A DNA stretch of 8,430 nucleotides, taken from positions 1 through 8,430 of the forward strand of contig VSNJ01000168.1 in the NCBI GenBank assembly GCA_009774235.1, written 5' to 3'. Position 1 is the first letter of the stretch, and each line of letters opens with the position of its first letter. The position numbers and the translations under genes were made by a program. Under the pieces are notes generated by a model. It saw only the letters and a list, made by a program, of their open reading frames with translations. It did no database searches and was not told the origin of the DNA. Below, piece by piece: positions 6,272 to 8,430 of this stretch. The stretch comes from Lachnospiraceae bacterium (GTDB taxonomy: Bacteria; Bacillota; Clostridia; Lachnospirales; Lachnospiraceae).

Positions 6272-8125
6272 ATGTGTGGAATAGCGGGATTTTTTAACGC
6301 TTCTTTTGATTTTATGGAAAGCCGCCAGCTGTATGAAAAGGTGCTGGAAGATATGAAAAACAGCATTGTCCACCGTGGGCCAGACAGCGATGGGATAAGG
6401 CTTTTTAAACATTGTGGGATTGCCCATACAAGGCTTGCAATTATTGACCTTTTGGGAGGCATACAGCCTATGAGCAGGAAACTTGATGGGTATTCTTATC
6501 ATATAGTATATAATGGTGAGATTTATAATACTGACCGGTTACGCAAGAAACTTAAGAATGCAGGGTGGAGTTTTGTATCTGGTTCAGATACAGAGGTTAT
6601 CCTGCTTTCTTTTTTGCAGTATGGACCTGGATTTGTCAATAAACTTGATGGTATTTTTGCATTTGCAATATATGATGAAAGGCATAAAACCATATATTTA
6701 TACAGGGACAGTTTTGGGATTAAGCCATTATTTTATACTGTAAAAGATAATACAGTGATATTTGCATCAGAGCCTAAAGGTCTTTTTAAATATCCAGGTA
6801 CAGAGGCAGTCCTTGACAGGGATGGGATAAATGAAGTTTTTGGCATGGGACCTGCAAGGATACCAGGTTCAGGTATATTTAAAGGTGTTTATGAAGTTAA
6901 ACCAGGATGTTATCTAAGCTGCAGCCAGTATGGCATAAAAAATAATTGTTACTGGCATCTTAAAAGCAAGCCGCATGAAGACAGTTATGAGAAGACAGTT
7001 GAAAAGACAGGTTTTCTTGTAGAGGATGCAATTAAAAGACAGATGGTTTCAGATGTGCCAATATGTACATTTTTGTCTGGAGGGGTTGATTCAAGCCTTG
7101 TTTCAGCAATATGTGCGGCTGAATTAAAGAAGAAAGGTGAACAGCTTGTTACATACTCATTTGATTTTACAGGAAATGACCAGTATTTTAAGTCAAATAG
7201 TTTCCAGCCATCACAAGACCGGCCATATGTTGAACAAATGGTGGAATTTCTTGGTTCAGAGCATCATTTTCTGGAATGTAGTTACGAAACACAGGCAGAC
7301 CTTTTATATGCTTCAGTTGATGCACATGACCTGCCATGTATGGCGGATGTAGACTCTTCACTTGTACATTTCTGCCAGGAAGTTAGTTTAAACCACAAAG
7401 TAGTGCTTACAGGAGAGTGTGCAGATGAAGTATTTGGAGGGTATCCGTGGTTCCATAAAGAAGAGTTCCTAAAGAGCCATACTTTCCCTTGGACCCCTGA
7501 TTTATCACCACGTAAAAGCCTTATGAAAAGTGAAGTGCTTTATGCATTAAAGATGGATGAATTTGTGGATAAGGCATATGCAGATGCTGTAAGTGAAACT
7601 ATAATTATGCCACGTGAGGATGAAACAGAAAGCAGCAGGAGACAGACAGGATACCTTAATATAAGGTTCTTTATGCAGACACTTCTTAACAGGATGGACA
7701 GAACAAGTATGCATTCTGGTCTTGAGGCAAGGGTTCCTTTTGCAGACAGGAAGCTTGTGGAATATGTTTTTAATGTGCCATGGGATATGAAAGCACATGA
7801 TGGTGTTGTAAAGAACCTGTTGCGCCAGTCTGCACGTGGCAAGCTTCCAGATGAAATATTATTCAGAAGAAAAAGCCCATATCCTAAGAGTTATAATCCA
7901 TACTATGAGAAGCTTCTTACAGAGCGTCTGGAGAAAGTTTTAAAAGAAGGAGAGTCACCATTATTTAAAATAATAGATATAAGAAAACTTGAGAAATTTA
8001 TGAAAAGTGTAAAGGACTATGGCGCACCTTGGTATGGGCAGCTTATGGCAGGTCCACAGATGCTTGCATATTTGATACAGATTGATTACTGGATGAAGAA
8101 ATTTAAAATAAAAATAGAATTGTAA
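6272..8125 (+). CDS. asnB: Glutamine-hydrolysing asparagine synthetase (class II amidotransferase, AsnB/AsnO-like)
   Basis: It makes asparagine from aspartate, glutamine and ATP in the cytosol. The N-terminal glutaminase domain begins with MCGIAGFF, with Cys2 as nucleophile after Met removal. It has HRGPDSDG (34-41), TRLAIIDL (53-60), YNGEIYN (80-86), SGSDTEV (103-109) and RDSFGIKPLFY (145-155). The synthetase domain carries the pyrophosphate-binding loop LSGGVDSS (268-275), TGECADEVFGGYPWF (380-394; many relatives have Gly where Cys383 stands) and RMDRTSMHSGLEARVPFADR (474-493). At 617 aa it is close to the Bacillus AsnO-type length and longer than E. coli AsnB (554). Start: the invariant MCGIAG fixes ATG 6272, with GGAGGG at 6263-6268 close upstream. 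No ammonia-channel or active-site loss is apparent. The gene stands alone, with structured non-coding DNA on both sides. Confidence 0.97.
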   Translation: MCGIAGFFNASFDFMESRQLYEKVLEDMKNSIVHRGPDSDGIRLFKHCGIAHTRLAIIDLLGGIQPMSRKLDGYSYHIVYNGEIYNTDRLRKKLKNAGWSFVSGSDTEVILLSFLQYGPGFVNKLDGIFAFAIYDERHKTIYLYRDSFGIKPLFYTVKDNTVIFASEPKGLFKYPGTEAVLDRDGINEVFGMGPARIPGSGIFKGVYEVKPGCYLSCSQYGIKNNCYWHLKSKPHEDSYEKTVEKTGFLVEDAIKRQMVSDVPICTFLSGGVDSSLVSAICAAELKKKGEQLVTYSFDFTGNDQYFKSNSFQPSQDRPYVEQMVEFLGSEHHFLECSYETQADLLYASVDAHDLPCMADVDSSLVHFCQEVSLNHKVVLTGECADEVFGGYPWFHKEEFLKSHTFPWTPDLSPRKSLMKSEVLYALKMDEFVDKAYADAVSETIIMPREDETESSRRQTGYLNIRFFMQTLLNRMDRTSMHSGLEARVPFADRKLVEYVFNVPWDMKAHDGVVKNLLRQSARGKLPDEILFRRKSPYPKSYNPYYEKLLTERLEKVLKEGESPLFKIIDIRKLEKFMKSVKDYGAPWYGQLMAGPQMLAYLIQIDYWMKKFKIKIEL

Positions 8126-8146
8126 CTGGTGGCTGGTATTCTTGTC

Positions 8147-8193
8147 TTTTGGAATTTTATAAATTTTATTGGCTCTGGCAATTCCAAAATTTT
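8147..8193 (+). terminator. AT-rich hairpin, weak terminator candidate after asnB
   Basis: TTTTGGAATT (8147-8156) and AATTCCAAAA (8180-8189) are perfect 10-bp complements, followed by TTTT at 8190-8193. The long 23-base loop and AT-rich stem make it a poor terminator. Its 3' arm is shared with the left arm of the larger inverted repeat (8173-8197), so the two folds compete. Confidence 0.3.
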
Positions 8194-8341
8194 ACCAACA
8201 AAAAGCCATGTGCAACATGGCTTTGCCCGCATTCCGCTTGGATGGATACACAATGGTGCATAAAGCCTTAAAAAACAAGGCTTAAACACCAGTGTATCCA
8301 TAACAGCTGCTTTATGGTAAAACATTTGGAACTTGCCAGAG
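8173..8341. repeat. 169-bp imperfect inverted-repeat element with two internal hairpins (MITE-like or structured RNA)
   Basis: The left arm 8173-8197 begins CTCTGGCAA and ends TTTTACCA. The right arm 8315-8341 begins TGGTAAAA and ends TTGCCAGAG; they are complementary at 24 positions, with one mismatch and two 1-base bulges. Inside are two hairpins. One is AAAGCCATGT/ACATGGCTTT (8202-8211/8215-8224, loop GCA). The other is a long helix of ATGGATACAC/GTGTATCCAT (8242-8251/8292-8301), TGGTG/CACCA (8254-8258/8287-8291) and AAGCCTT/AAGGCTT (8263-8269/8277-8283). As RNA this is a three-way junction. There is no open frame of note. On the minus strand the GCCATGT hairpin is followed by TTTTT and could terminate transcription from the right. 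It covers most of the 305-bp gap after asnB; no target-site duplication is clear. Confidence 0.6.
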
Positions 8342-8361
8342 TAATATAATCTTTGTATAAT
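8333..8361 (+). promoter_or_regulatory. Strong sigma-70-type promoter reading out of the window
   Basis: TTGCCA (8333-8338, 5 of 6) and TATAAT (8356-8361, 6 of 6) are spaced by exactly 17 bp; transcription would start near 8368. A second TATAAT lies at 8345-8350. The -35 box is inside the right arm of the inverted repeat and the -10 is outside it. Whatever is transcribed lies beyond 8430; 8368-8430 has no evident start codon with a ribosome binding site. Confidence 0.6.
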
Positions 8362-8430
8362 CTAATGGTTTGAAATTAATTTCCAAATATTCTTTGGTAC
8401 TATATAAGGTTATTACTGTTGTTTTGTTTA

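Noticed and set aside
8153..8181. Outward leftward promoter using TTGCCA of the left arm on the minus strand.
   Set aside because: The hexamer at 17-bp spacing is AAAATT; the nearest TATAAA is only 14 bp away, so no credible -10 is present.
1..8430. CRISPR arrays, tRNA or rRNA genes, transposases.
   Set aside because: No regular repeat-spacer pattern, tRNA cloverleaf with CCA end, rRNA segment or transposase motif was seen anywhere in the window.

Overview
The window is low-GC DNA with strong AG-rich ribosome binding sites. Its gene content fits a gut-type clostridium: a DUF1703-type AAA/PD-(D/E)XK protein, an Imm26-like/LRR-like protein, a QueA, a DgkB/YegS-type lipid kinase and an AsnO-like asparagine synthetase. 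My best guess is Lachnospiraceae; this is inferred from protein style and base composition, as no marker gene is present. All five genes are on the plus strand.

Layout. (1) 1-242: AT-rich upstream region with a 9-bp direct repeat (169-194), a possible promoter (TTGACT/TAACAT) and a strong Shine-Dalgarno. (2) 243-1949: AAA-ATPase-like protein with a C-terminal PD-(D/E)XK nuclease fold; its Shine-Dalgarno points at an ATA codon (252), so the start is abnormal. (3) 2015-2048: hairpin, probable terminator or attenuator. (4) 2065-3615: 516-aa protein of no known function with an Imm26-like N-terminus and an LRR-like middle. (5) 3657-4844: queA, with an unusual C-terminal extension. (6) 4845-4998: GC-rich, hairpin-forming spacer. 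(7) 4999-5928: diacylglycerol-kinase-family lipid kinase. (8) 5929-6271: 343-bp spacer with a highly structured GC-rich core, then the probable asnB promoter. (9) 6272-8125: asnB. (10) 8126-8430: a large imperfect inverted repeat (arms 8173-8197 and 8315-8341) enclosing two perfect hairpins, with a near-consensus promoter running out of its right arm and off the window.

The genes do not form one pathway. queA (queuosine in tRNA), the lipid kinase and asnB are ordinary housekeeping or metabolic genes. The first two genes look accessory, and a nuclease-type protein beside an immunity-type protein is suggestive but unproven. The most unusual material is non-coding: three spacers (after queA, before asnB, after asnB) are clearly richer in GC than the genes and full of complementary segments. 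The best candidates for something undescribed are the three-way-junction element at 8173-8341 and the asnB leader at 5991-6138.
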